64,000 nt of DNA from Tissierella sp. Yu-01 (GCF_029537395.1 NZ_CP120677.1:1674001-1738000), one strand, 5' to 3'; numbered from the stretch's first letter, positions 17,848 through 26,573 are shown. Translations and numbers: made by a program. Notes: generated by a model from the letters alone, not told the origin.

Positions 17848-18051
17848 TTATCTTGTAAGTACAAGGAATGATATCAGCCCTATTATAAGAAAATAATTAA
17901 AATATACAGATTTATCTTTTATAGCAACAACTTTTTTTGTTCCATCTAATGCACACCAAAATATACATGTTAAATACCAAATTCCTCTAAAAATAGACTC
18001 ATAAATTGTATCATGGTCAAATATCAAAGTTAATATAATAGAAATTATCAT
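17848..18051 (-). CDS. Possible small two-span membrane protein
   Basis: A 67-residue frame starting at ATG 18051 has hydrophobic segments at both ends and a basic middle (CALDGTKKVVAIKDKS). No convincing ribosome binding site precedes it, and an in-frame stop lies just upstream. It could be a small membrane protein or the tail of a decayed gene. No family recognised. Confidence 0.35.
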   Translation of the reverse strand: MIISIILTLIFDHDTIYESIFRGIWYLTCIFWCALDGTKKVVAIKDKSVYFNYFLIIGLISFLVLTR

Positions 18052-18211
18052 AATAATTCATAAGAATACCCATAATTTTTAAACCATGATATCTTATATT
18101 TTACTTATATAATAGCATATATTCTATGATTTATGTGAATAATTGCCAGTTTACTTATGGGACTAACTGAATAGCATGAACTTGATTGTAATGAACAAAA
18201 TAAAAAATAAA

Positions 18212-18231
18212 GTGTAGATTTAAATCTACAC
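18212..18231 (-). terminator. Perfect 20-bp palindrome, terminator of the zinc-ribbon gene
   Basis: GTGTAGATTTAAATCTACAC is a perfect palindrome lying 15 bp past the stop at 18246. On the minus strand it is followed by a T-rich run, as expected for an intrinsic terminator. Confidence 0.6.
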
Positions 18232-18245
18232 CTTATTTTTGCCTA

Positions 18246-18476
18246 TTATTCTTTTCTAGTATCTCTTTTTCCTTTTGTATCAATTATAATTTTCTCGCAT
18301 TTTTCGCAATAAAAAACAGGTTCAACATCTTCACCCATGTGCCCAAGAATTATCCCCTTATAAAACCACTGAAAAATACCTCCTCTATCCTTCTCTACTG
18401 GAACCCATTTAGTAGAATATCTATCTCCATGAATTACTCCTTCATGCATCTCCTCGTTACAATATGGGCAATGCAT
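18246..18476 (-). CDS. DUF6487-like zinc-ribbon protein
   Basis: The 76-residue protein starts MHCPYCNEEMHEGVIHGD and ends FYCEKCEKIIIDTKGK, two CxxC knuckles that would bind one zinc. Between them is a basic/aromatic loop with TKWVPVEKDRGG. Short proteins of this design (PF20097-like) are common in Firmicutes with no known function; binding to nucleic acid or protein is possible. It has its own terminator at 18212-18231. Confidence 0.7.
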   Translation of the reverse strand: MHCPYCNEEMHEGVIHGDRYSTKWVPVEKDRGGIFQWFYKGIILGHMGEDVEPVFYCEKCEKIIIDTKGKRDTRKE

Positions 18477-18555
18477 TATACCCCACCTTTCTATTAAAAT
18501 TCAAGAATCATATCAAGTCCAAAATAGTTGGTAATATCCTTTTGCTGATTTGTAT

Positions 18556-18981
18556 TTATGACTTCCACACCATTGAATATTCAACTTCTTTAGTATCATC
18601 ATTGACTTTTTCTTTTTCAATTTTAAATCCATGCTTCTTATAAAAATTTATAGCTTTTAAATTTTTTGCATACACATCCAAACGTAAAATAGGATAATTT
18701 TCTTTGCATTTTTCCAGTAATTTGCTCCCTATACCTTCATTTTGATATTGATTAGAAACAAATAATCCTGCAATATATATTTTTTCTATAATACCAATGA
18801 AACCTTTTATTTCATTATTATCTTCATAGACAAATACAGTAGCCTCAGGTAATGCCTTCTTAACATAATCAATGTTTGCCTTCCAATAATCTTCTATAAT
18901 AAAGTCGTGTACACTAATATTTGCCTCAAGCCAAATTTTCATTACCTTGTCTATTTTAGATATATCTAATTCTTTTATCAT
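18556..18981 (-). CDS. GNAT-family N-acetyltransferase, YjaB-like
   Basis: The 141-residue protein has the GNAT fold. It shows the opening IKELDISKIDKVMKIWLEANISVHDFI, the acetyl-CoA loop QYQNEGIGSKLLEKCK (Q/RxxGxG/A motif intact) and the closing NLKAINFYKKHGFKIEKE. The opening resembles the YjaB group of small acetyltransferases. The substrate is unknown. It is a separate gene 79 bp from the zinc-ribbon gene downstream and 44 bp from pgeF upstream, all on the minus strand. Confidence 0.88.
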   Translation of the reverse strand: MIKELDISKIDKVMKIWLEANISVHDFIIEDYWKANIDYVKKALPEATVFVYEDNNEIKGFIGIIEKIYIAGLFVSNQYQNEGIGSKLLEKCKENYPILRLDVYAKNLKAINFYKKHGFKIEKEKVNDDTKEVEYSMVWKS

Positions 18982-19025
18982 TATATCTGCTCCTTATTAT
19001 AAAAGGTTCTTTAATATTAATAACG

Positions 19026-19817
19026 TTAGAACTGGGAAGGGATAATTGTAATTGCGCCCATTAGTCCAAATTTGTCTTTATCTCTTCTGTAGGAATGTAG
19101 TAGATTTTCGTTCTTGTATGTCGATAAATCTATTACGTTCAGGTTCTCTTCTTTGATTCCCTTAGACAATAGTACCTTTTTATTAGTAGTCTGTAAGTCT
19201 ATCAAGAACTTAATATTATTTTTTTGTCTAATAATTTCCCGGGAAAAGTCGAATTCATTCTCAAATAATGTCATAACATCTGATTCAACTTCAAAGTCAT
19301 CTTTTCCTATGGTTGGTCCAATTATAGCTATTATATCTTCTAGATTGCAGCCATATTCCTTAATCATAATATCAATTCCATTGGCACCTATTCTTTGAAG
19401 GGTTCCCTTCCATCCAGAATGAATATTTCCCTGAACCTTTTTTATAGGATCAAATAAAATAATTGGAGTACAGTCTGCAAATCTAGAAACAAGGGCAATA
19501 TTCTTTATATCTGTTACAAGTCCATCTGTGTCATAAAATACCTTTCCTGAAGATTCATAATATGAACCCTGAGAAATATCAGCTATACTAACCACATTTC
19601 CTGAATGAACTTGATATCCTTGGTAATGCTCCTTAGGTTTCACTCCAATAAAATCAAATATATTATCAAAATTCTTTTTAATATCCTCTACATCTCCATT
19701 GGTTTTAAGCCCTATATCCATGTCCTTGGTTGTAAAACAATGTAAAAGTCCCATTTCAGTCAGTTCTGGGATATATATAAATCTGTGGTTATTTTTAGTC
19801 TCTATTTTGTAATTCAT
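19026..19817 (-). CDS. pgeF: YfiH/LACC1-family purine nucleoside phosphorylase (PgeF)
   Basis: The 263-residue protein carries the three zinc-ligand blocks of the YfiH family: QVHSGN near residue 72, ADCTPI near 112 and HSGWKGT near 130. Members cleave purine nucleosides with phosphate and can deaminate adenosine; older annotations read polyphenol oxidase, laccase or peptidoglycan editing factor. Its place just downstream of the xanthine dehydrogenase cluster makes the purine role attractive, since it would feed free bases into the pathway. A 400-bp repeat-filled gap separates it from mocA, so it may be transcribed separately. Confidence 0.88.
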   Translation of the reverse strand: MNYKIETKNNHRFIYIPELTEMGLLHCFTTKDMDIGLKTNGDVEDIKKNFDNIFDFIGVKPKEHYQGYQVHSGNVVSIADISQGSYYESSGKVFYDTDGLVTDIKNIALVSRFADCTPIILFDPIKKVQGNIHSGWKGTLQRIGANGIDIMIKEYGCNLEDIIAIIGPTIGKDDFEVESDVMTLFENEFDFSREIIRQKNNIKFLIDLQTTNKKVLLSKGIKEENLNVIDLSTYKNENLLHSYRRDKDKFGLMGAITIIPSQF

Positions 19818-19833
19818 TTTAGCCTCCTTATTT

Positions 19834-20270
19834 AAACCCGAGATTCTTCGTTAGAAATGTTTATCCTGTCCGTCTCAGGATGACAGTCTAAGCAGATCCC
19901 TCCACTACGGTCGGGATAACAGCTTGAGTGAGCCACTGAGGGATATGATAAATAGAAATGTAGTGAACATTTGTAGTGCTTGATTGAATTCTTAGTGAAT
20001 GAAGTTGAAAAATTCGTTAAGCAACTTGCATGACCTAATAGATAGACCTCTAGCCAGCGAAGCGATTATTGCAAGTTGTAGGATTTTTTAATGGAATGAA
20101 CTTTAGAATTCTTCAAGTTCGAAACCGTGAACGGATTTCTATTTTCATAGACCGGAACTAGAATATCAATAAACCCGAGATCCTTCACTTCGTTCAGGAT
20201 GACAGTAGTGAGATTCCTCCACTACGGTCGGAATGACATTTTTTTAATTGTGAACTGTGAATTGTGCATT
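19834..20270. repeat. Dispersed-repeat cluster between pgeF and mocA
   Basis: This 400-bp stretch has no gene. It contains four copies or part-copies of a short repeat (19834-19886, 19895-19922, 20172-20205, 20211-20239) built around GATCCCTCCACTACGGTCGG and AACCCGAGATCC...GGATGACAG. A second type of repeat, TTAATTGTGAACTGTGAATT, lies at 20246-20270. The same units recur at 29.9, 38.6, 42.8 and 47.4 kb. The right end of the cluster overlaps the 3' end of mocA. Confidence 0.75.
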
Positions 20271-20836
20271 TCACTAATTCTTTCTAGATCTTCAATTGTA
20301 TCTATATCCACGCCCATTAACTCATCTTCAAATTGAATCTTTCTTACTAATTCCGGATTGCTTTGTATTATTTCTCTTCCTCCCTTATCCCCTGTCACTT
20401 TTAGGAGATTTTCTCTAAAATGAGAAGGAAAAATTATAGGCATACCAAATTTATTATTGAAATATGGCACGACTATGTTTTTTGTGTCCATATTGTATTC
20501 TCTTATTAATTTATCTATAAGTTCGCGGGTTAAAAATGGTTGGTCCCCGACTAAAAACATATATCCGTTTTTTTTATCTGCATTTTCTACACCTAGTTTA
20601 ACCGATGCTGACTGCCCTTCATGAGCATTGGAGTTGAATATACACCTTATACCATATTTGTCTCCTATCTCTCTTATTTCATCTAGTCTGTACGCCAGGA
20701 TAATATCATCTAACATAGACTCCTTACAGGCTTTAATTACCCTTTCTATTACTTTTATACCTTCAATCTCTAAAAGAAGCTTATTTTTACCCATTCTATT
20801 TGAAAAGCCAGAGGCCATTATTATCCCTGTTATCAT
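20222..20836 (-). CDS. mocA: MocA/YgfJ-type nucleotidyltransferase for molybdenum hydroxylase cofactor
   Basis: The 204-residue protein has the MobA-like NTP-transfer domain, with the loop MASGFSNRMGKNKLL at residues 8-22 (LAAGxSxRMGxxK consensus) and FLVGDQPFL at about 100-108, the metal-binding Asp. MocA adds CMP to molybdopterin for xanthine-dehydrogenase-type enzymes; its YgfJ relatives accompany selenium-dependent hydroxylases. It follows yqeC by 11 bp at the end of the xdh operon. The last 14 residues (HNSQFTIKKMSFRP) are encoded by the adjacent dispersed repeat, so the natural C-terminus was probably replaced. Confidence 0.87.
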   Translation of the reverse strand: MITGIIMASGFSNRMGKNKLLLEIEGIKVIERVIKACKESMLDDIILAYRLDEIREIGDKYGIRCIFNSNAHEGQSASVKLGVENADKKNGYMFLVGDQPFLTRELIDKLIREYNMDTKNIVVPYFNNKFGMPIIFPSHFRENLLKVTGDKGGREIIQSNPELVRKIQFEDELMGVDIDTIEDLERISEMHNSQFTIKKMSFRP

Positions 20837-20847
20837 AATACTCTCTC

Positions 20848-21573
20848 CTAAAAATATGTATTCGTTCTTATATCAGCTATTAATATTTTTGTACCCGATT
20901 TCTTTAAACTTTCTCTTATGTTTCTTCCTTGTTGTATTTTAAATTCATTATCAGCTTTGTTTAACAATAGTACTCTTTTACCTTTACTATTCTTAAATAA
21001 TCCGTTTTCATCTTGTACAAGTTTGAAGATTGCTGCTGAGTCAATTACCTTTACTTCTTCACCTACTAGTTTCCTAAATAGTTCCGACCTATGAACATTT
21101 TTATCATCTATAATAGTTCCTATTGAATCCAATCCAACTACTCCTATGGTCATAGTAGTATATTTTGAGATAACCGGTTCATGTGTAGCTGGGGCCTTAA
21201 TAGGTAGTCCTTTAGAACCATCAGCTTCAATCAATATTACATCAAATACTTTTCTTTCTATTATCTCATCTATTAGTGATATATTTTGAGTCTTTAACTT
21301 AATATCATCTGTTCTTTCAGCATAATATGTAATACTTCCTTTCATGGGATCAAAATCATTTGGAAGAAGTCCAATAAACAGATTATCATAATCATCTCTT
21401 TTAGGTATGGCTATCCCCGTAGATGTGGCTACTAAAACTCTTTTTCCTTCATCTTTTAATTCTTTTGAAAGAACTTTAATGGAGGTGGTTTTCCCACCAC
21501 CTCCAACAACAGATATTATGTTTTTTTTATTTAAGTCAATATTTAATTCTTTATATAACTTCACTTTTCTCAC
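20848..21573 (-). CDS. yqeC: YqeC, selenium-dependent molybdenum hydroxylase accessory protein
   Basis: The 241-residue protein has a P-loop-like start SVVGGGGKTTSIKVLSKEL at about residues 19-37 and the internal phrase DVILIEADGSKGLPIKAPATHEPVI typical of YqeC. The family is linked by genomic context to maturation of the labile selenium cofactor of enzymes such as xanthine dehydrogenase. Its GTG start overlaps the end of the upstream molybdenum-subunit gene by 23 bp; a second GTG three codons later is also possible. It supports a selenium-dependent form of the xdh enzyme beside it. Confidence 0.9.
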   Translation of the reverse strand: MRKVKLYKELNIDLNKKNIISVVGGGGKTTSIKVLSKELKDEGKRVLVATSTGIAIPKRDDYDNLFIGLLPNDFDPMKGSITYYAERTDDIKLKTQNISLIDEIIERKVFDVILIEADGSKGLPIKAPATHEPVISKYTTMTIGVVGLDSIGTIIDDKNVHRSELFRKLVGEEVKVIDSAAIFKLVQDENGLFKNSKGKRVLLLNKADNEFKIQQGRNIRESLKKSGTKILIADIRTNTYF

Positions 21574-22549
21574 TTTCCCTTATGGCCTTCATCAACCTTT
21601 CTGGTGTTACTGGTAAGTGGGTTACTCTCACACCAATTGCATCATATATGGCATTTAATATAGCTGGACCTACTGGAATAGTTGTTGGTTCACCTATTCC
21701 CTTTGCTCCATATGGTGCAGTAGATTCAGGATCTTCTATTATTATATTCTCCACATCTATCATATCCATGGCAGTAGGTATCAAGTACTTTGAGAATCTG
21801 TTGTTCTTCATTTTACCCTTATCCAAATTCAAGTCCTCAAATAGAGTATACCCTAGACTCATGGCAAATCCACCATCCATTTGTCCTTCAACTAGATTTG
21901 GATTTACTGCCTTACCTACATCCTGTGCAAATACAGATTTCAATAGCTCCACCCGGCCAGTATTTGTATCCACCTCTACAAGTACCATACAGGCATTGAA
22001 GGTATATGGCCAATATGGCGCCCCTTGACCTGTTTCTTCATCCATTTTTACTGTCTGTGCTGTAAAACTTCCTTTAGCTTTTATTATATCATCTTTATAT
22101 ATATTACTTAATTCTTTATAGGAAATTTTTTTCTGAGGGAACATAGCTAAGAAAGCCTCGCCGTCTTTTACCATCATCCCAGCTGTTGAATTTAGTTCCA
22201 ACACTTTTTGTGCTGCTTCTTTTATTTTTTCATTGAAGTTTTCACAGGCTATCTTTATGGCATTTCCTGTATTATAGGTCTGTCTTGTGGCAGCTGCTGT
22301 TCCAGAATCAGGCATCAGAGATGTATCCTCATGAATAAATATAATATCCTTATAGTCTATATTTAAGGTTTCAGCCCCTATCTGAGTCATGGCAGTTTTT
22401 GCACCCTGACCTACCTCTGTAGCCCCAACAAATACGGCTATTTTGCCATCTTCCATTAATTGCACTTCTGCATTGGATACATCTGGAAATCCATTACCAT
22501 AACCTGTTCCATAGAAGGACAGTCCTACTCCTACTCCTCTTTTTTTCAT
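21551..22549 (-). CDS. xdhA: Xanthine dehydrogenase molybdenum subunit, C-terminal half
   Basis: The 332-residue chain corresponds to the C-terminal half of the molybdopterin-binding subunit. It contains VGATEVGQGAKTAMTQIGAE (molybdenum-site Gln region), the GTAAATRQTYNTGNA block and YGAKGIGEPTTIPVGPAI near the end, with the catalytic Glu in GEP. It begins ATG at 22549 inside the stop of the N-terminal half (ATGA overlap), with AGGAGGAG 5-6 nt upstream, so both halves can be made from one transcript in equal amounts. The junction falls between two structural domains. Splitting is unusual: the subunit is normally a single chain of about 760 residues. Confidence 0.9.
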   Translation of the reverse strand: MKKRGVGVGLSFYGTGYGNGFPDVSNAEVQLMEDGKIAVFVGATEVGQGAKTAMTQIGAETLNIDYKDIIFIHEDTSLMPDSGTAAATRQTYNTGNAIKIACENFNEKIKEAAQKVLELNSTAGMMVKDGEAFLAMFPQKKISYKELSNIYKDDIIKAKGSFTAQTVKMDEETGQGAPYWPYTFNACMVLVEVDTNTGRVELLKSVFAQDVGKAVNPNLVEGQMDGGFAMSLGYTLFEDLNLDKGKMKNNRFSKYLIPTAMDMIDVENIIIEDPESTAPYGAKGIGEPTTIPVGPAILNAIYDAIGVRVTHLPVTPERLMKAIRESEKSEVI

Positions 22550-23838
22550 ATGGACTCCTCCTCTACTTCTATATTACCAAATTCCTTAAGTTCAAGAAAT
22601 GCATCATATTGGTTAGTAATTTCGTCTAGACATCTATCAAGTGGTACTCCTTCTAATAGGACTTGACCTGTAGCAGTTGTACTTCCCTGCCTAAATATAT
22701 TCTTCTGTCTAATTTCTAGTGGACTAATACCTAGTTTTTCTGCCAAAATATCCATCTGTTGCTCTGCTGCATTAGGTACTTGTGTTGCACCGAAACCCCT
22801 CATTGCACCTGTAAATGGATTGTTAGTATAAACTGCGTAGGAGTCTACCTTAACATTAGGAATAATATACGGTCCAGTTGAATGAACACCAGCCTTTCTT
22901 AAAACATTTATAGCCCATGAACAGTAAGAACCTGAGTCACCGATTATTTCTGCCTCCATAGCTAATATATATCCATCCTTATCAGCACCTGTTTTGTATT
23001 TCATCACCATAGGATGTCTCTTAGAGTGTGCTAAGAAGGATTCTTCTCTGTCAAATATAACTTTGACTGGCCTATTCAATGTTTTACTTGCCAATGCTAA
23101 GTGTATCTGCATGGTTATATCCTCTCTTGCTCCAAAGGCACCACCTATATTTGTATTTATTATCCGTACTTTATCCTCTTCTATATTTAATGTCTTAGCT
23201 ATTTCCTCCCTATCATAATGAGGGTATTGTGTAGCTACTACAACCACAATAGTACCATCCTCATCTACATAAGACAAACCAGCTTCAGGTTGTAAAAATA
23301 CATGTTCCTGCATATGTGTACTATAAGTGTTCTCTGCTATAACAGCACATTTTTTAAAGGCTTGTTCAACATCTCCCTTTCTTAGTTTATAATGGAAGAT
23401 TATATTGGAATCACCATGAACCTTTGGCGAATCCTCCTTCATAGCTTCTATAGGATCAAAAACTCCTTCTATTTCATTATAATTTACCTTTATAGCCTTC
23501 ATTCCGTTGATACATGCTTCTTCGCTTTCACCAACTACAAAGGCAATAGGATCTCCTATACGTCTGACCTTTTCACCACAGAAAACATTATGGTCCTTCA
23601 ATACTACTCCATGTTGATTATAATGGACATCCTTGTGAGTAAATATCTTCACTACTCCCTCTATCTTCTCTGCTTCCGATGTATCTATGTCAATATATGC
23701 ATGAGCCAATTCAGATCTTAGAGTTTTAGCATAGAGCATATTCTCTAAGTATATATCCTGAGGATAGAGGGCTTTTCCTGTTACCTTAGAATATGAATCC
23801 ACTCTAATAATACTCTTACCTACAGTATTTAGCTTCAT
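22546..23838 (-). CDS. xdhA: Xanthine dehydrogenase molybdenum subunit, N-terminal half
   Basis: The 430-residue chain begins VGKSIIRVDSYSKVTGKALYPQDI, the standard opening of the CO-dehydrogenase/xanthine-dehydrogenase large subunit. It has the substrate-pocket blocks NIGGAFGARED (Glu that orients the purine) and GAMRGFGATQVP (Arg of the pocket), both retained, which favours a purine substrate. It ends after the aligned position 430 of a normally 760-residue subunit; the rest is in the next frame. It overlaps the iron-sulfur subunit gene by 4 bp. Together the chains hydroxylate hypoxanthine to xanthine, or work in reverse on urate. Confidence 0.9.
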   Translation of the reverse strand: MKLNTVGKSIIRVDSYSKVTGKALYPQDIYLENMLYAKTLRSELAHAYIDIDTSEAEKIEGVVKIFTHKDVHYNQHGVVLKDHNVFCGEKVRRIGDPIAFVVGESEEACINGMKAIKVNYNEIEGVFDPIEAMKEDSPKVHGDSNIIFHYKLRKGDVEQAFKKCAVIAENTYSTHMQEHVFLQPEAGLSYVDEDGTIVVVVATQYPHYDREEIAKTLNIEEDKVRIINTNIGGAFGAREDITMQIHLALASKTLNRPVKVIFDREESFLAHSKRHPMVMKYKTGADKDGYILAMEAEIIGDSGSYCSWAINVLRKAGVHSTGPYIIPNVKVDSYAVYTNNPFTGAMRGFGATQVPNAAEQQMDILAEKLGISPLEIRQKNIFRQGSTTATGQVLLEGVPLDRCLDEITNQYDAFLELKEFGNIEVEEESI

Positions 23839-24308
23839 TTACCCCCCTCCTTTAGAATTTCAATTGCCTTTTGGGCAGCATTTATTGCTTTATTATATCC
23901 TGTACATCTGCAAAGATTGCCAGATACACCCTCTCTTATCTCTTCTCTAGTAGGATTGGGATGCTTATCAAGTAGAGCTTTTGTTGACATAATCATTCCT
24001 GGTATGCAAAACCCACATTGAACAGAACCTTCTTCCATATATGCCTTTTGTATAGGATGTAGTTCACCATTCTCCTCCAGTCCTTCTATGGTAGTAATAT
24101 TTGATCCATTAGCTTGAAATGCCATTACCATACAGGAGTTTATACTCTCTCCATCCATTATTACTGTACATGCCCCACATTCACCTTCTCCACAGCCTTC
24201 CTTAGTACCGATTAAGCCCAGTTTATCCCTTAATAGATCTAAAAGTCTCATATTTGGTTCAACGTCTACTTTATAATTTATTTGATTAATTATCAATTGA
24301 ATTAACAT
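23835..24308 (-). CDS. xdhC: Xanthine dehydrogenase [2Fe-2S] subunit
   Basis: The 157-residue protein has two cluster domains. The plant-type ferredoxin half carries CGEGECGACTVIMDG and a following Cys; the helical half carries QCGFCIPGMIM and the paired CRCTGY. All eight cysteines expected for two [2Fe-2S] clusters are present. It relays electrons from the molybdenum centre to the FAD subunit. The start overlaps the last base of the FAD gene's stop codon and its own stop overlaps the molybdenum subunit, giving a tightly coupled operon order FAD - FeS - Mo(N) - Mo(C). Confidence 0.95.
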   Translation of the reverse strand: MLIQLIINQINYKVDVEPNMRLLDLLRDKLGLIGTKEGCGEGECGACTVIMDGESINSCMVMAFQANGSNITTIEGLEENGELHPIQKAYMEEGSVQCGFCIPGMIMSTKALLDKHPNPTREEIREGVSGNLCRCTGYNKAINAAQKAIEILKEGGK

Positions 24309-25183
24309 TATAACGTCACCTCGTTAAAGTAACTTAAATTGTCCTTATATACTTCTTCTAATAGTGTAATAACTGCTTTTCTCTTATATGGTAATGTTGA
24401 TCTTCCTACTAATCTAGTGTCCATAGAAGCCTGCAAGGAATTTACAGCTACTTTTAATATCTCTGAGTTAAATCTCTTACCTATTAAGGCCTCTTCAACT
24501 TCCTTTTCCCTCATGGGATATTTGCCTATGGAACCTGAAGCCACTCTTATACTCTCAATATTTATATCTTCATCTATACCTATTAAACTACTTAAAGTTA
24601 CTCTGGATATGGCAAGTGCTTTTCTTAATCCCAACTTGCTAAATCCAAGTATCTGATTTTTCTTTGGAATTTCAAATTCTATACTTACTAAAAGTTCATC
24701 AGCCTTTAAGGTATTACCTTTCATATCATTGAAATAGTCTTCTAATAGTAACTTTCTTTCCCCTGTAGAGCTAGAAATATTTAGTTTAGCACCAAGTGCA
24801 ATCAAAGGTGGAATTGAATCAGCTGCTGGGGATGCATTGGCGATATTTCCACCTATGGTTCCCTTATTCCTTATTTGAGGGGAACCAACAAGTCTACATG
24901 CTTTTTTAAATCCATAAAGATTTGAATCGAATAAGTTATTTTCAACTATCTGTGTATAAGTAACAGCTGAACCAATTGTTATTTTATTATCCTTGCTTTC
25001 TATTCTTCTTAATTCTTCTATCTTAGATATGTCTATAAGTACTTTTGGTGAAATCTTATTATTTCTTAAGGCTATTATTACATCTGTACCTCCTGCAATT
25101 AGCTTAGCTTTCCCATTATATTCCTTTAGTAATTCTAAAACTTGGATTTTAGATTCTCCATTAAACACCTGATTTAAGGCCAT
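24308..25183 (-). CDS. xdhB: Xanthine dehydrogenase FAD subunit
   Basis: The 291-residue protein matches the FAD-binding subunit of molybdenum hydroxylases. It has KAKLIAGGTDVIIALRNNKI near residues 25-44 (FAD pyrophosphate loop), RNKGTIGGNIANASPAADSIPPL near 108-130 (second FAD loop) and a CO-dehydrogenase C-terminal flavoprotein domain. It passes electrons from the iron-sulfur clusters to NAD or ferredoxin. It opens the xdh operon, separated from the upstream permease gene by an intrinsic terminator at 25212-25235, so it needs its own promoter or partial read-through. Confidence 0.95.
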   Translation of the reverse strand: MALNQVFNGESKIQVLELLKEYNGKAKLIAGGTDVIIALRNNKISPKVLIDISKIEELRRIESKDNKITIGSAVTYTQIVENNLFDSNLYGFKKACRLVGSPQIRNKGTIGGNIANASPAADSIPPLIALGAKLNISSSTGERKLLLEDYFNDMKGNTLKADELLVSIEFEIPKKNQILGFSKLGLRKALAISRVTLSSLIGIDEDINIESIRVASGSIGKYPMREKEVEEALIGKRFNSEILKVAVNSLQASMDTRLVGRSTLPYKRKAVITLLEEVYKDNLSYFNEVTL

Positions 25184-25211
25184 ATAAACACCTCTTTTTC
25201 TTTTTTAAAAA

Positions 25212-25235
25212 GCCGCCTCCAAACCTGAAGGCGGC
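25212..25235 (-). terminator. Intrinsic terminator after the NCS2 permease gene
   Basis: GCCGCCT at 25212-25218 pairs with AGGCGGC at 25229-25235; on the minus strand a TTTTT run follows. It is one of the few GC-rich hairpins here and separates the BMC/permease operon from the xdh operon. Confidence 0.85.
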
Positions 25236-25241
25236 CTTTGA

Positions 25242-26573
25242 TTAGATGAATATTTCTTTTAATACGAATAACACAGCTAAGACATACATTACTGCTGATA
25301 CATCTTTTGATTTTCCAGTTATAGTCTTAAGAATTACATATGATACCATACCAAATACAATTCCTTCTGCAATACTATATGCAAATGGCATCATAACTAT
25401 TGTCAAGAAAGCTGGTATAGCTTCTGTAAAGTCATCTAAATCAATTTCCTTAATAGGACTCATCATGAATAATCCAACTATAATAAGAGCTGGAGCTGTT
25501 GCAGCACCTGGAATCATTCCAAATAATGGTGATAATACTAATGCTAATAAGAACAATACTCCTGTTGTTAAAGCTGTTAAACCAGTTCTTCCGCCTTCTG
25601 CAACGCCTGATGCAGATTCAACATAAGTTGTAACAGTTGAAGTTCCTAAACAAGCACCTGCCATTGTACCAATAGCATCAGCAAGTAAAGCTTCTTTTAG
25701 CTTAGGTAACTTACCATTTTCATCAAGCATATTTGCCTTTGAGGATACACCTATTAAAGTTCCAATAGTATCAAATACGTCTACGAATAAGAATGAGAAC
25801 ATTACTATTAACATGTCAAATGTAAAAATATTTGCAAATTCAAATTGGAATGCAACTTTTGATAATGATGGAGGCGCTGAGAATATTCCTAAGAATTGTC
25901 CATTAGGCATATAGCTTACTCCTAAAGGAAGACCAATAAGTGTTGTAAGGATAATACCAAAGAATAATGCTCCTTTTACTTTCTTAGCTAGAAGCAATCC
26001 TGTAATTATCAAACCTATTATAGCTACCTGTGGAGCTCTTTGGGATAAATCCCCTAGGCCTAATATTGTACCACCGCCACCAACGACAATACCTGCGTTG
26101 GTAAAACCTATAAGTGCTATGAACAAACCAATACCTACTGATACTGCCTTTTTAAGGTTCATTGGAATAGAGTTGAATATTGCCTCTCTAAAGTTAACGA
26201 ATGATAGTAGTATGAATAAAATACCCTCTATTAAAACTGCGGTTAATGCAAATTGCCATGTGTGACCCATTCCAAATACTACTGAGTAAGTAAAGAATGC
26301 ATTAAGTCCCATGCCTGATGCAAGTGCAAATGGATAGTTTGCCATAAAAGCCATTGCAAAACATGCTATTGCTGCTGATATGGCTGTTGCTGCAAATACT
26401 CCTCCCTGATCCATTCCCGCTTCTGCCAGCATACCTGGGTTTACTGCTAAGATGTACGCCATTGTCATGAATGTAGTAAAACCTGCCAGAATTTCTGTCT
26501 TTACGTCAGTTTTATTTTGCTTAAGTTTAAACTGTCGTTCTAGAAAGCTTACGTTTTCTAATTTGCTTGACAT
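25242..26573 (-). CDS. NCS2-family purine permease, AzgA/PbuG type
   Basis: The 443-residue polytopic protein begins with a short cytoplasmic lead and TEILAGFTTFMTMAYILAVNPGML, the signature opening of the AzgA/PbuG/PbuO group that imports adenine, guanine and hypoxanthine by proton symport. The phrases ASGMGLNAFFTYSVV and GACLGTSTVTTYVESASGVAEGGRTGLTAL carry the conserved substrate-site residues of the family. It lies 45 bp after adenine deaminase in the BMC operon and is followed by a terminator, consistent with delivering purine bases to the deaminases. Confidence 0.92.
   Translation of the reverse strand: MSSKLENVSFLERQFKLKQNKTDVKTEILAGFTTFMTMAYILAVNPGMLAEAGMDQGGVFAATAISAAIACFAMAFMANYPFALASGMGLNAFFTYSVVFGMGHTWQFALTAVLIEGILFILLSFVNFREAIFNSIPMNLKKAVSVGIGLFIALIGFTNAGIVVGGGGTILGLGDLSQRAPQVAIIGLIITGLLLAKKVKGALFFGIILTTLIGLPLGVSYMPNGQFLGIFSAPPSLSKVAFQFEFANIFTFDMLIVMFSFLFVDVFDTIGTLIGVSSKANMLDENGKLPKLKEALLADAIGTMAGACLGTSTVTTYVESASGVAEGGRTGLTALTTGVLFLLALVLSPLFGMIPGAATAPALIIVGLFMMSPIKEIDLDDFTEAIPAFLTIVMMPFAYSIAEGIVFGMVSYVILKTITGKSKDVSAVMYVLAVLFVLKEIFI

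Noticed and set aside
22540-22560. TGA between the two molybdenum-subunit halves as a selenocysteine codon
   Set aside because: Reading on in the same frame meets a TAG within five codons, and the downstream half is in a different frame with its own start and ribosome site.
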